From an uncultured Microscilla sp. (GTDB taxonomy: Bacteria > Bacteroidota > Bacteroidia > Cytophagales > Microscillaceae), in NCBI RefSeq assembly GCF_947493425.1, contig NZ_CANLRP010000011.1, positions 26,838 through 90,837 on the forward strand: a stretch of DNA of 64,000 nucleotides, written 5' to 3'. Positions 53,030 through 61,657 of this stretch are shown piece by piece (the first letter of the stretch is position 1; each line of letters opens with the position of its first letter). The notes below the pieces were generated by a model. That model searched no databases. It saw only the letters and a list, made by a program, of their open reading frames with translations, and was not told the DNA's origin. Both the position numbers and the translations under genes were made by a program.

Positions 53030-53123
53030 TATTGTCGGTGGTTGGTTGTTTTCCCCTTTTTTGACTACTCCCCAAGCTAAAGCAAAGGGGATTCTCACCC
53101 AACGCATAACCCAATGGTTCACG
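53030..53123 (-). ncRNA. likely omega-RNA / right end of the IS605 element
   Basis: On the - strand immediately after the tnpB stop lies GGGTTATGCGTTGGGTGAG, then GAATCCCC and a stem-loop up to about 53062. In IS605 elements this region is the structured end of the TnpB guide RNA, with the guide read from the flank just outside. Boundary by analogy only. Confidence 0.55.
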
Positions 53124-54260
53124 TTAACGGATAGAGGCAAAAGCCCTTGCCTCAATATTTTTTGCAGCATTGATGTCTGCGTTTAGTTTTGTGCCACAAG
53201 ATGTACACACAAATTTAGCTTGTGTTTTCCTGCTTTCTTTGTCTTTGTGCCCACATTCAGAGCATACCTGGGAAGTATACTTTGGGTTTACCTTGACAAA
53301 AGTTCGTCCGTGCCATTTCGATTTGTACTCCAACTTATCCAAAAACATAGAAGGCGCAGCATCCAGAATGGAGCGATTAAGACCTGATTTGGCTTTGACG
53401 TTCTTTCCAGGTGCTTCGGTGGTTCCTTTGGCACTACCAGTCATATTGCGAACTTTGAGGTTTTCAACCGCAATAGAGCCGTATTTGAGAATTAAGCCTG
53501 TGCTAACTTTGTGTTGAAAATCGTTGCGAATACGGGCAATTTTAGCCTGAAGTTTGGCAAGTTTTCGGGCTTGCTTCTTGAAGTTGCTCCCGCCTTTCTT
53601 TTTGCGGGAAAGGCTTCGTTGTTCAAGCCTGAGCTTTTTTTGGTAGTGCTGAAAAAGGCGTGGATTGGCAATGTGTTCGCCACCTGAAGTGGTTAGAAAA
53701 TGTTCTATTCCCCAATCCAGCCCCACAGTTTGGTTATTGCCAGGAAGTGGTTGGGGTGTCGTTGAGAACATAATGGAAATATAGAAGCCATCCGTTTCCT
53801 TGATGATAATTGCTCGCTTAAGTTTGGCTTTTTTGGGGATTTCTCGTGAGTAGAAGGTTTTGACCTCACCCAGCTTTGGAAGAACAAAACGACCAGCCCC
53901 ACATTTGTCACGGGTGACTGACTTTAGAGTGATGGAGTTGTACTTTCCTTTCTTTGCCCATTTAGGAAAACCACCACCTTTGAAAAAAGATTGGTAGGCT
54001 TTTTCAAGCCTTTGAAGCACATCCTGAAGACTTTGTGATGGAACATCTTTGATCCATTCAACATCCTTGAGTGTCTTGAGCTCCTTATCCAAATCAAAGC
54101 GAGACAAGTTAACCCCGTAGGCTTTGTAGGCGTATTGTTTTGTCTCCAAAGCAAGGTTGTACACAAACCGACATGCACCCACCCAACTACTCAATGTTTG
54201 AGTTTGGGTAGCCGACAAATTTCGGAGCTTGTATTTGTATGTCTTAACTACTTGGAACAT
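53124..54260 (-). CDS. tnpB: RNA-guided endonuclease TnpB (IS605 OrfB)
   Basis: The product is 378 aa from the ATG at 54260 (MFQVVKTYKYKLRNL); 37 upstream codons overlap the tnpA start region and are unlikely to be used. RuvC-type residues are intact: Asp in VGLDWGIEHF (about 181), Glu in IAVENLKV (about 263) and Asp in ADINAAKNI (about 362). A zinc ribbon CSECG/CTSCG lies between the last two. TnpB is a guide-RNA nuclease (ancestor of Cas12) that cuts the empty donor site and keeps the element in place. It is divergent from tnpA by 57 bases. Confidence 0.95.
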   Translation of the reverse strand: MFQVVKTYKYKLRNLSATQTQTLSSWVGACRFVYNLALETKQYAYKAYGVNLSRFDLDKELKTLKDVEWIKDVPSQSLQDVLQRLEKAYQSFFKGGGFPKWAKKGKYNSITLKSVTRDKCGAGRFVLPKLGEVKTFYSREIPKKAKLKRAIIIKETDGFYISIMFSTTPQPLPGNNQTVGLDWGIEHFLTTSGGEHIANPRLFQHYQKKLRLEQRSLSRKKKGGSNFKKQARKLAKLQAKIARIRNDFQHKVSTGLILKYGSIAVENLKVRNMTGSAKGTTEAPGKNVKAKSGLNRSILDAAPSMFLDKLEYKSKWHGRTFVKVNPKYTSQVCSECGHKDKESRKTQAKFVCTSCGTKLNADINAAKNIEARAFASIR

Positions 54261-54317
54261 ACTGCAATATACGGAAAATATGTTATTTATATGACAATTA
54301 AATACTATATTTAAGTT

Positions 54318-54716
54318 ATGGAAAAACGCTGGAAAAGCTCTAAAACTAGTGTCTACAACCTTGGCTATCATATCATTTGGTGTCCAAAATACCGCAGGAA
54401 AGTCCTAACTCAGGAAATACAAACAAGGCTCAAAGAGCTTTTGCTTTCAAAGGCTAAAGATTTGGGCATTGAAATAGAAACAATGGAGATTATGACAGAC
54501 CATGTGCATCTTTTCATCAAAGCGAAGCCTGTAGATGCTCCTCATTTCATTATTGGGCAACTTAAGGGCTACACTAGTCGCCATTTGAGGCAAGAATTTC
54601 CCCAACTAAAAAGTAGACTTCCAACACTTTGGACAAGGTCATACTATATTGAATCAGTAGGGCATATTTCAGAAAAAAACATCAAAAAATATATTGAAAA
54701 CCAAAAAATGGTTTGA
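54318..54716 (+). CDS. tnpA: Y1 transposase TnpA (IS200/IS605)
   Basis: The product is 132 aa. Features: YHIIWCPKYRRKVL, HUH motif in DHVHLFIKAKP (about residues 62-66), and catalytic tyrosine in RSYYIESVGHIS (about 112). This Y1 enzyme forms a dimer that cuts and joins single-stranded ends folded as hairpins. Reading frame complete, so the element may still move. Confidence 0.96.
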   Translation: MEKRWKSSKTSVYNLGYHIIWCPKYRRKVLTQEIQTRLKELLLSKAKDLGIEIETMEIMTDHVHLFIKAKPVDAPHFIIGQLKGYTSRHLRQEFPQLKSRLPTLWTRSYYIESVGHISEKNIKKYIENQKMV

Positions 54717-54934
54717 CACCAAATCTGCCCCTTTCACGGGCAATTATTTTTCATCCCACTACTAAAGACAGTGGGCTTTCAAATAATATTTATCGTAAGT
54801 TGTGGGGGCGCTTCCTTGTGCTACAAGTGTTCTCACCATTGTTTGACAAACATAATCCTATGGATATTACCGAATTGATTAATATTTAGAACCTTCCGGA
54901 TAGGGTAGCCACCCGAAAGGCGTTGGTTATTCCC

Positions 54935-56848
54935 TTAGAGGTGCTCCCTTGCTTCATCGCTATTAGCGTACAATACGGCATTTATTTTTTGGAATTTAGT
55001 GCCTATATGACGACGGAAAAATGCATTGGTAGAGTAACGGGTAGACGAGGTAAAGTACTTATTATCATTTCGTTTTACCATCTCAAAAAATGCTCGCTCA
55101 GCTTCATCAGCAATATGAAAGTTGTCATAGTTAACCACTACTTTAAACTTTTTGCCTATTTGCTCAAACTGTTCTACCAAGGCTATTTCTATTTCTTGTA
55201 CTTCATCGTGGTTATGAATCACAATGCCTTCAAGGTTGATATACATCGTATTGGTGGCTTGTTCAAACAAAATTCTATCTTCAAATGATACCTTCTCATC
55301 TTTTCTGATTTTCATTGGTTTGGGCAAAAATATGCGTTCATCCATTGTTTTAAGTTCGTTTGATACCAGAGGCTTAAAAGCCATTTTGTCTAAAATATCT
55401 TTTTGCAGGTCTATACCTGGCGCAATTTCTATCAGCTCCAACCCTTCTTCAGTCAGCTTAAACACCGCCCTTTCGGTAATGTAGTACACAATTTGCCCTC
55501 GGCTCTGGCTATATTCACCATTAAATGTAATCTGACCTACTTGGTCGACAAACTTGATTTGATGGCTGTCTTTGAGTATTTTGAGCTTACCATCTTCTAC
55601 TATAATCTCCGACTTTGCCGTAAATGTTCCCATAAAATAGACCGCTTTGGCGTTTTGGCTAATATTAATAAAACCACCTGCTCCGGCTATTCTATCGCCA
55701 AACCTACTCACATTTACATGACCGGCAGCATCAACTTCAGCCATTCCTAAAAATGCTTGATTAAGCCCGCCCCCGTCATAAAAATCAAACTGAGAAGGTT
55801 GACTAATGATTGCCTGAGCGTTAGATACTGCCCCAAAGCTCAAGCCACCTGAAGGAATGCCCCCAATGGCGCCTGGCTCTACCGTAGGAATGATGTAATC
55901 GAGAATATTTTCTTCGTTTGCTACCGAAGCTACCCCCTCTGGCATGCCTATGCCCAAGTTTACTACTGAGTTAATTTTAAGAAACATGGCAGCTCTTCTG
56001 GCAATTACCTTGCGGGCATCCAGCGGCAAACGCTTGATCAATGTTTTGGGTACAGTAATATGCCCGGTATATGCTGGGTTAAACACCTCCGAAAAAGTTT
56101 GGTGATGATAAGCAGGGTCTGCTACCACTACTGAATCTACCATAATGCCCGGAATAATCACCATTTGCGGGTTGATATGGTGTTGTACAGTTACCCGTTC
56201 TACCTGTACAATAACGATTCCGCCTGAGTTTTTTACTGCCTGTGCTATAGCAAGGGATTCCAGCGTAAGTGCTTCGTGCTCCATAGAAATGTTGCCTTCT
56301 TCATCAGCGGTAGTACCCCGTAACAGGGCTATGTTGATAGGGAAAGCCTTGTAAAAGAGGTATTCTTCGCCCCTTAGCTGAATAAGTTCTACTAAATCTT
56401 CGCTGGTGGCTTGGTTTATTTTACCTCCGTCTTGTCTGGGGTCTACAAATGTATGTAGTCCCACTTTGGTTATGGTTCCAGGTTTACCGGCGGCTATATC
56501 TCTAAACAAATGAGAAATAGCCCCTTGTGGAAAATTGTAAGCCTCTATCTGGTTGTCAATGGCAAGTTTGCCCAGAGTAGGCACAAGCCCCCAGTGTCCA
56601 CCAATGACCCGTTTGACCATGCCAGGATGTGAAAAGTGATTCAACCCCCTGGTTTTACCATCGCCTTGCCCGGCAGCATATAATAAAGTCAGGTTTTTTG
56701 GCGATTGGGTAGCCTTAAACCGGTTCTCGATGGCTATGGCAAGTGCTTCGGGAAATCCGATGCCTACAAACCCTCCGGTAGCTATAGTATCATCATCCAT
56801 AATTACTGCGGCAGCTTCTTCGGCAGAAACAATTTTATATCTGTTCAT
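54935..56848 (-). CDS. acyl-CoA:acetate/3-ketoacid CoA-transferase with C-terminal extension
   Basis: The product is 637 aa, against about 520 for propionate CoA-transferase-type enzymes. Both CoA-transferase halves are present: TGGFVGIGFPEALAIAIENR near the start, VGLHTFVDPRQDGGKIN, and the catalytic Glu in VEPGAIGGIPSGG (about 323). A C-terminal part from about residue 530 (YINLEGIVIHNHDEVQEIEI to the end, with VVVNYDNFHIADEAERAFF) is extra and has the pattern of a small alpha/beta domain. The enzyme would exchange CoA between acyl-CoA and short-chain acids through a glutamyl-CoA intermediate. Confidence 0.88.
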   Translation of the reverse strand: MNRYKIVSAEEAAAVIMDDDTIATGGFVGIGFPEALAIAIENRFKATQSPKNLTLLYAAGQGDGKTRGLNHFSHPGMVKRVIGGHWGLVPTLGKLAIDNQIEAYNFPQGAISHLFRDIAAGKPGTITKVGLHTFVDPRQDGGKINQATSEDLVELIQLRGEEYLFYKAFPINIALLRGTTADEEGNISMEHEALTLESLAIAQAVKNSGGIVIVQVERVTVQHHINPQMVIIPGIMVDSVVVADPAYHHQTFSEVFNPAYTGHITVPKTLIKRLPLDARKVIARRAAMFLKINSVVNLGIGMPEGVASVANEENILDYIIPTVEPGAIGGIPSGGLSFGAVSNAQAIISQPSQFDFYDGGGLNQAFLGMAEVDAAGHVNVSRFGDRIAGAGGFINISQNAKAVYFMGTFTAKSEIIVEDGKLKILKDSHQIKFVDQVGQITFNGEYSQSRGQIVYYITERAVFKLTEEGLELIEIAPGIDLQKDILDKMAFKPLVSNELKTMDERIFLPKPMKIRKDEKVSFEDRILFEQATNTMYINLEGIVIHNHDEVQEIEIALVEQFEQIGKKFKVVVNYDNFHIADEAERAFFEMVKRNDNKYFTSSTRYSTNAFFRRHIGTKFQKINAVLYANSDEAREHL

Positions 56849-57037
56849 TATTTATAAATAGTTTTGGGTTGGTATCAGGTAGACCAAGAATAATTAGACT
56901 AAAAATAATTTAAGAGAAAATCATTAAAAAGTGATGTGTTGGCTCAAATGATTTTACTATTGGTATAGTTTGTATTGCGAATGTTTGCTTTATAAAATGC
57001 AGGCTTTTAATTTTCGGAGCTTAAAAACTAATCTATT

Positions 57038-57529
57038 ATGACAAACAAAATATATTGGGGAGTTGCGATGGTATGGCTGACCTTACTGACTCAGTGCCTT
57101 CCTAAGGATACCAGAGCCATAGAATACAACAACAAGATTGTTAGCATTCAAAAAAAAATAAATACTGGGTTAGATAGCTTTTACAAAACGCTGGAAAAGG
57201 GCGATTCGGCATCTATAGTGCCCGCGTATGATATATTGGTGAAAACAATCAATGACCAATTGATTGAGGCTAGAAAATTAAAACCTTTGGGCAAAGACAG
57301 CACTTTTAAGGCTACAGCTTTAGGGTTGTTTGATGTGTATCACCGGATCATCGAGGTAGACTTTGCTCGCATGGTGCCTTTGCTGATGCAAGCAGAAGTG
57401 TCGGAAGAAGAAAAAAACTTATTGGTGGACATGGAAAAAAAGCTGAAGAAAGACGAAAAGGCAGCTTACCAAAAGTTTAAGAAGGCACAACAGGCTTTTG
57501 CCAAAAAGCATAATTTTAAACTTGAGTAA
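57038..57529 (+). CDS. putative LIC11966-family surface lipoprotein
   Basis: The product is 163 aa with a lipoprotein signal peptide (WLTLLTQC lipobox). The mature part is helical, with RAIEYNNKIVSIQKKINTGL, FDVYHRIIEVDFARMVPLLM and a basic C-terminal helix. The pattern EYNNKIV and the evenly spaced helices resemble the LIC11966 surface protein family, whose function is unknown. The first unit of a tandem repeat begins at the base after the stop codon. Confidence 0.55.
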   Translation: MTNKIYWGVAMVWLTLLTQCLPKDTRAIEYNNKIVSIQKKINTGLDSFYKTLEKGDSASIVPAYDILVKTINDQLIEARKLKPLGKDSTFKATALGLFDVYHRIIEVDFARMVPLLMQAEVSEEEKNLLVDMEKKLKKDEKAAYQKFKKAQQAFAKKHNFKLE

Positions 57530-57729
57530 GTAGCATCAAGTAATTAGCTATAAGCTACAAGTAAAGATAACTCTCTCATAATATGATAGTTACACTTGCA
57601 TATTAGGTTAATTTTGTCCACTTACTTAGCATCAAGTAATTAGCTATAAGCGACAAGTAAAGGTAACTATCTCATAATGTAATAGTTATACTTGCATATT
57701 AGGTGTATTTAATTTTGTCTTGGTACATA
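57530..57729 (+). repeat. tandem pair of about 97-bp repeat units
   Basis: Two direct units (57530-57622 and 57627-57729) share GCATCAAGTAATTAGCTATA, a palindromic core around CATAAT.T.ATAGTTA and CTTGCATATTAGGT. The same unit occurs inverted at 40297-40399, next to the recombinase gene. The second unit and the 40297 copy both extend into TTAATTTTGTCTTGGTACATA. Confidence 0.8.
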
Positions 57730-58030
57730 ATTGAATTTGTGTGTTTTTAATTTAGTGGGTGTATCAGGGGAGAGTGTTTTGTTTGAAAAAGGTGCAAACT
57801 ATAGAAAATAGAGTCCTTGGACATTTGTAGCTATTGTAACCCTTGACCGATAAGCACAACTAAGCTCATAAACTCAGCTGACAAGTATTTTGGTGGACGT
57901 TTAGGTTTGTGAGATAAGTGGTTAACTTATCTAAACAAAATACTCACAAGCAATTTGCAAGTAGTTGATAGTCCCATTGAATATAAATTCCTTAGTGTTA
58001 TTTCAAAATCTTTACTTTATACTGAACATA
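57730..58030. other. non-coding stretch before the NADAR operon
   Basis: About 300 bases with AAACAAAATACTCAC-type AT-rich sequence, no gene recognised. Confidence 0.4.
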
Positions 58031-58519
58031 ATGGAAAATCAAGAACAATTTACCTTTTTTTGGGAAACCCGCTCACCGCTTTCTCAATGGCATCCATCAG
58101 ATTTTACCGTAGATGGTGTTGCTTTCAACTGTGCCGAGCAATATATGATGTGCCAAAAGGCGAAACTATTTGAGGATCAACAAATTGCCGCGCAGATTTT
58201 GCTTACAAAAAAGCCGCGTGATCAGAAGGCTTTAGGGCGAAAAGTACGCAATTTTGATTCCGCAATTTGGAATAATCATTGTAAGAAAATTGTCTATGAG
58301 GGTAACTACGCCAAATTTACCCAAAATGAGGCCTTAAAAGCATCTTTGTTGGCAACCACCGGAACCACATTGGTAGAAGCAAGCCCTTATGATAAAATAT
58401 GGGGCATAGGTTTGGCTGCTGACCATCCCGATGCCCAAGATAAGAGTAAGTGGCAGGGAACCAACTGGTTGGGTGAAGTGCTTACCCAGCTAAGAAACGA
58501 TTTGATAAATGAAGCATAA
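58031..58519 (+). CDS. NADAR family protein (YbiA-like)
   Basis: The product is 162 aa from the ATG at 58031 (MENQEQFTFFWETRSPLSQW); 22 upstream codons are open but not conserved. NADAR/DUF1768 features: FAF-like NCAEQYMMCQKAKLF, GRKVRNFDSAIWNNHCKKIV, PYDKIWGIGLAADHPDA and KWQGTNWLGEVL. NADAR enzymes act on ADP-ribose-like N-glycosidic bonds; some remove ADP-ribose from nucleic acid bases, others act in riboflavin metabolism. First gene of a unit with the DUF4846 and lipoprotein genes. Confidence 0.93.
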   Translation: MENQEQFTFFWETRSPLSQWHPSDFTVDGVAFNCAEQYMMCQKAKLFEDQQIAAQILLTKKPRDQKALGRKVRNFDSAIWNNHCKKIVYEGNYAKFTQNEALKASLLATTGTTLVEASPYDKIWGIGLAADHPDAQDKSKWQGTNWLGEVLTQLRNDLINEA

Positions 58520-58535
58520 CCAATGAATTGAGCCA

Positions 58536-59381
58536 GTGAAATATATTGTTGTTAGTTTATTATTGATAGTGGTGTGTGTGTTGCTGATGCAAAATTACCA
58601 AAATACTTCCAACAACGATGTAGCTGGATTTGCCCTAAAAACTACCCCTAAAAAAATCAAAGAAATAGCCTTACCTGCGGATTATCAGCGGGTAAGCACA
58701 GCTCCTGGTTCTTTTGGCAGTTATTTGAGAAACCTACCTTTAAAATCTAGTCCTACAGTGTATTTATACAATGGTAACCGCAAGCGCAACCAGCAGGCAC
58801 AGTATGCTGTGCTGGATGTGGATGTAGGCAAAAAAAACCTGCAACAATGTGCAGACGCTGTAATGAGGCTTAGAGCAGAATACTTGTATAAAAACAAGCT
58901 TTATTCCCGTATCCAGTTCCACTTTACCAATGGTTCTTTGGCTTCTTATGCACAGTGGCGCAAGGGGTTTAGAGCAAAAGTAAGAGGCAATAAAGTACGT
59001 TGGGTGAAAACGCATGGTTTTGATGAATCTTATGCGACTTTTCGCCAATATCTCGAAACAGTGTTTATGTATGCAGGTAGTTATTCGCTGAATAAAGAGT
59101 TGCAAAAAGTACCCCATACAAAGGATATACAGGTAGGCGATGTTTTTATCCAAGGAGGGTTTCCAGGACATGCGGTATTGGTGGTAGATGTGGCACGACA
59201 TTCGCGTACTGGAGTGTTATTGTTTATGCTGGCACAAAGTTATATGCCAGCACAGGATATACATATATTAAAGAATCCGAACAATAAACAACTAAATCCG
59301 TGGTACAGTGTAGCTCAACTAAGGGCTGAACTTGAAACCCCCGAATGGACTTTCAAAAAGAATAATTTAAAAAGGTTTTGA
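58536..59381 (+). CDS. DUF4846 family membrane-anchored protein
   Basis: The product is 281 aa from a GTG at 58536, 17 bases past the NADAR stop; no ATG is available in frame nearby. A signal or anchor lies at the start (IVVSLLLIVVCVLLM). DUF4846 features: GSFGSYLRNLPLK, YAVLDVDVGKKNLQQCADAV, RLRAEYLYKNKLYSRIQFHF and a C-terminal GHAVLVVDVARH with FMLAQSYMPAQDIHIL. The conserved His/Asp in the last block suggests a papain- or NlpC-like fold (inference), facing the periplasm. Confidence 0.8.
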   Translation: MKYIVVSLLLIVVCVLLMQNYQNTSNNDVAGFALKTTPKKIKEIALPADYQRVSTAPGSFGSYLRNLPLKSSPTVYLYNGNRKRNQQAQYAVLDVDVGKKNLQQCADAVMRLRAEYLYKNKLYSRIQFHFTNGSLASYAQWRKGFRAKVRGNKVRWVKTHGFDESYATFRQYLETVFMYAGSYSLNKELQKVPHTKDIQVGDVFIQGGFPGHAVLVVDVARHSRTGVLLFMLAQSYMPAQDIHILKNPNNKQLNPWYSVAQLRAELETPEWTFKKNNLKRF

Positions 59382-59382
59382 A

Positions 59383-60519
59383 ATGATGAAAAAATCGTTG
59401 TTGTATGTGTTTGTAATGACATTAATGGTGGTTGCAAGCTGTGATAAAAAAAAGCAAAACAAAGAAACAGACGAAACTACCAAAGATAGTACTAAGGTAG
59501 AGAAAAAAGATGAACCAAAAGAGCCAAAAGTGTATCCAGGGTTTGACAATAGCTATGCAGGTACACTGGGTAAAGATCAGGCAATTAAAATGAACCTGAG
59601 ACGTTATGACGATCAGCTTTCGGGTACCTATTGGATGGTGGCTGATGGCAAGGATGTGTTATTGAACGGTACCCTGAAGGAAGGTACTTTTGAACTGAAT
59701 GAGATAGATAAAGAAGGGAACCTGGGAGCCAAAATTACTGGCAAACTAGAAGATCAAAACGCAAAAGTAACTGGGGAGTGGACAAAAGAGGGTAAAACGC
59801 AGAAATTTGAGCTTACATTGGCAAAGCGTTTGAAGCCTTCACCCTGGAAACTTGACCAAAAAGAAGTTGATGAGCACTCTAAAGTAGGCAGTTGCTATAT
59901 TCATGTATCTTACCCTCAGTTTAAGGGCATGAGTGATGTAAAAATGCAAACTAAGGTGAACAATTTGATTGAAAAACACTTCCCTATTCATGAAATGGAA
60001 GCGTCATTGCTCGACTGTAAGGATAGTTTTAAAGATGATGTAAACTACGGGGTGAGTTACTTGCGTGGTAGTTTGATCAGCATTACCAAAACTCATCACC
60101 TTACAAGGGCTGGAAAACCACACCCGGGTGAATCTTGGGGGATTAACTTGAATTTTTATACAGGCAAAGTGTATGAGTTACGCGATTTTTTTAAGCCTGA
60201 CATGATTGGCGAATTGAATAAGTTTTTGCAGGAAAAAGTAAACGAGAACTGTGGAGGAACGCTGACTGAAGAACAGCTGGCGCGTATTGAGCTAAAACCT
60301 ACCAATAAAGAAGGCTTCTCACTGACTGATAATAGAAGTTTTAAAGGGAAAATTACCCGGGAAGGTAAAGTTATTTTTCACCTGACCGATCGTGTACCAA
60401 GCAAATTGAGAAGCTCTGGTTATGTAAAAGTATACTACCATGCACTTAAGAAATTTATTAACCCTTATGGCCCTTTGATGTCAGTATTGGATCGTTATGA
60501 GCGTCAAACGTCTAAATAG
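59383..60519 (+). CDS. lipoprotein with DUF3298-like C-terminal domain
   Basis: The product is 378 aa, starting one base after the stop of the DUF4846 gene. A lipoprotein signal ends MVVASC (lipobox), then a charged low-complexity linker (KKKQNKETDETTKDSTKVEK). A central beta domain (about residues 60-150) follows, and a C-terminal region (about 170-370) with GVSYLRGSLISITKTHHLTR and LNFYTGKVYELRDFF, the latter typical of DUF3298/RsiV-type domains. It is likely a periplasmic binding or inhibitor protein. It shares a unit with NADAR and DUF4846. Confidence 0.7.
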   Translation: MMKKSLLYVFVMTLMVVASCDKKKQNKETDETTKDSTKVEKKDEPKEPKVYPGFDNSYAGTLGKDQAIKMNLRRYDDQLSGTYWMVADGKDVLLNGTLKEGTFELNEIDKEGNLGAKITGKLEDQNAKVTGEWTKEGKTQKFELTLAKRLKPSPWKLDQKEVDEHSKVGSCYIHVSYPQFKGMSDVKMQTKVNNLIEKHFPIHEMEASLLDCKDSFKDDVNYGVSYLRGSLISITKTHHLTRAGKPHPGESWGINLNFYTGKVYELRDFFKPDMIGELNKFLQEKVNENCGGTLTEEQLARIELKPTNKEGFSLTDNRSFKGKITREGKVIFHLTDRVPSKLRSSGYVKVYYHALKKFINPYGPLMSVLDRYERQTSK

Positions 60520-60582
60520 TAAAGCAACCACTGCCAACTAATAAGGTACTACATATACGACACACAATATATAATACAACAT

Positions 60583-60612
60583 CCCTTAGAGACTTGTTCT
60601 TTAAGGGGTTTG
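60583..60612. terminator. weak hairpin between convergent genes
   Basis: CCCTTA with TAAGGG around a 15-base loop. Weak but well placed between the lipoprotein gene (+) and the next (-). Confidence 0.35.
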
Positions 60613-60617
60613 TTGCT

Positions 60618-61499
60618 TTAGGGCTTAAGCACTGTCACCCTATAGCTGTCTCTAATCATTTGCACAAGTGCTTGAAGCTTTAAATCACTATAATCGTGTT
60701 CGTTGAAATAGTTGTTTTTAAGTTTTAGTTTTTGGCTTAGGCTTAATACATACTTTTTAGGTTTTTCTCTATGCTTTACCTTATAAGCTTGCTGATCTAT
60801 AACTGTTGGGTCAATGATGTTGTGGTGTTTTTTAGGGTATTGGACGTTGAGTTTGGTCAAAATTATTCTTTTTGCTTTAGGCTTATTTGTTTTGGTATAT
60901 AGCCTTATGTTGACCTTTAGGTCTAAGTTTACATTGTTATATAATTGAGTAGACAGATGAAGCATTTGCCAGTGGTAGCACTCGTAGCGGTTTATGTAGC
61001 TGGCAAAGTGTTTTTCGTTCTTTTGATGCCGCAAGTCTACATGAAGGGTTATGCGAGCATCAACAGCAGTTTCTTCGTGTAATACGATCATCAGAGGAAC
61101 GATAATGTCTTGGAAATAATCGGCTAATAACTTGCTATGAAGTTGGGTAATGTGTGCCTGTAAAAAAAAGATGGTAAACATTATCAAAAGCGAGGATACT
61201 GCAATGAGAAGCGTGTTTTTGAAGATAAGGAAGGGTAAAAAAAAGATGATCAAACCTAGTGGTATCCCCACAATAGTTGCCCAAAAACTAAAGTTACCCT
61301 GCTTTACACTCAACGCTTGGTTATACAAAAGAATATCCTGAAACAGGTCAAGCCATTCTTTTGATGTTTTACTTCCGTGAATTTGTTTGCTTTTTACAAT
61401 CTTCACCTGTTCAGGGGTGAGTTGGGCAAGTACTTGTTTGTAGTGAGGGTACTTTACCCCATGAGTACGAGGTTTTTTTATTGTAAAGAGACTGTTCAT
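60618..61499 (-). CDS. hypothetical membrane protein with two TM segments
   Basis: The product is 293 aa from the ATG at 61499 (MNSLFTIKKPRTHGV); the frame is open 24 codons further. Two adjacent transmembrane helices (GNFSFWATIVGIPLGLIIFF-LPFLIF and IAVSSLLIMFTIFFL, about residues 70-115) form a hairpin. A C-terminal cytoplasmic region of about 170 basic residues has a regular strand pattern (DLRHQKNEKHFASYINRYE, VNIRLYTKTNKPKAKRIIL). I do not recognise the family. Confidence 0.7.
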   Translation of the reverse strand: MNSLFTIKKPRTHGVKYPHYKQVLAQLTPEQVKIVKSKQIHGSKTSKEWLDLFQDILLYNQALSVKQGNFSFWATIVGIPLGLIIFFLPFLIFKNTLLIAVSSLLIMFTIFFLQAHITQLHSKLLADYFQDIIVPLMIVLHEETAVDARITLHVDLRHQKNEKHFASYINRYECYHWQMLHLSTQLYNNVNLDLKVNIRLYTKTNKPKAKRIILTKLNVQYPKKHHNIIDPTVIDQQAYKVKHREKPKKYVLSLSQKLKLKNNYFNEHDYSDLKLQALVQMIRDSYRVTVLKP

Positions 61500-61612
61500 A
61501 ATGTTGGATTTAGTAGGTGGTTGAATCAAGTATACGAATGCCCACACATTTTTTTTTGAAAAAACGCCCAATATTTTTAACCCAATTCACTGGGGCGTTC
61601 AAGTAAACTTGC

Positions 61613-61620
61613 TATTTTTG
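61613..61620 (+). promoter_or_regulatory. -7 promoter box of dnaX
   Basis: TATTTTTG fits the Bacteroidota TAnnTTTG pattern 38 bases before the start codon. Confidence 0.5.
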
Positions 61621-61657
61621 CCACCCGCTTTTTTGAGAAAATTGTTAAATTGCATTT

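Larger units (their letters stand above)
53062..54785. mobile_element. IS200/IS605-family element, complete
   Basis: Carries divergent tnpB (-) and tnpA (+). On the - strand, past the tnpB stop, the right end has hairpin CCCCTTTGCTTTAGCTTGGGG at about 53070-53090 after GGTGAGAATCCCC, and ends about GTAGTCAA at 53062-53069. This is the usual RE / omega-RNA 3' structure. Past tnpA the left end has hairpins TGCCCCTTTCACGGGCA and CCCACTACTAAAGACAGTGGG (54754-54774), then CTTTCAAATAAT, consistent with an LE with a TTAT-like target. No terminal inverted repeats are seen, as expected for this family. Exact ends are approximate. Confidence 0.85.
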
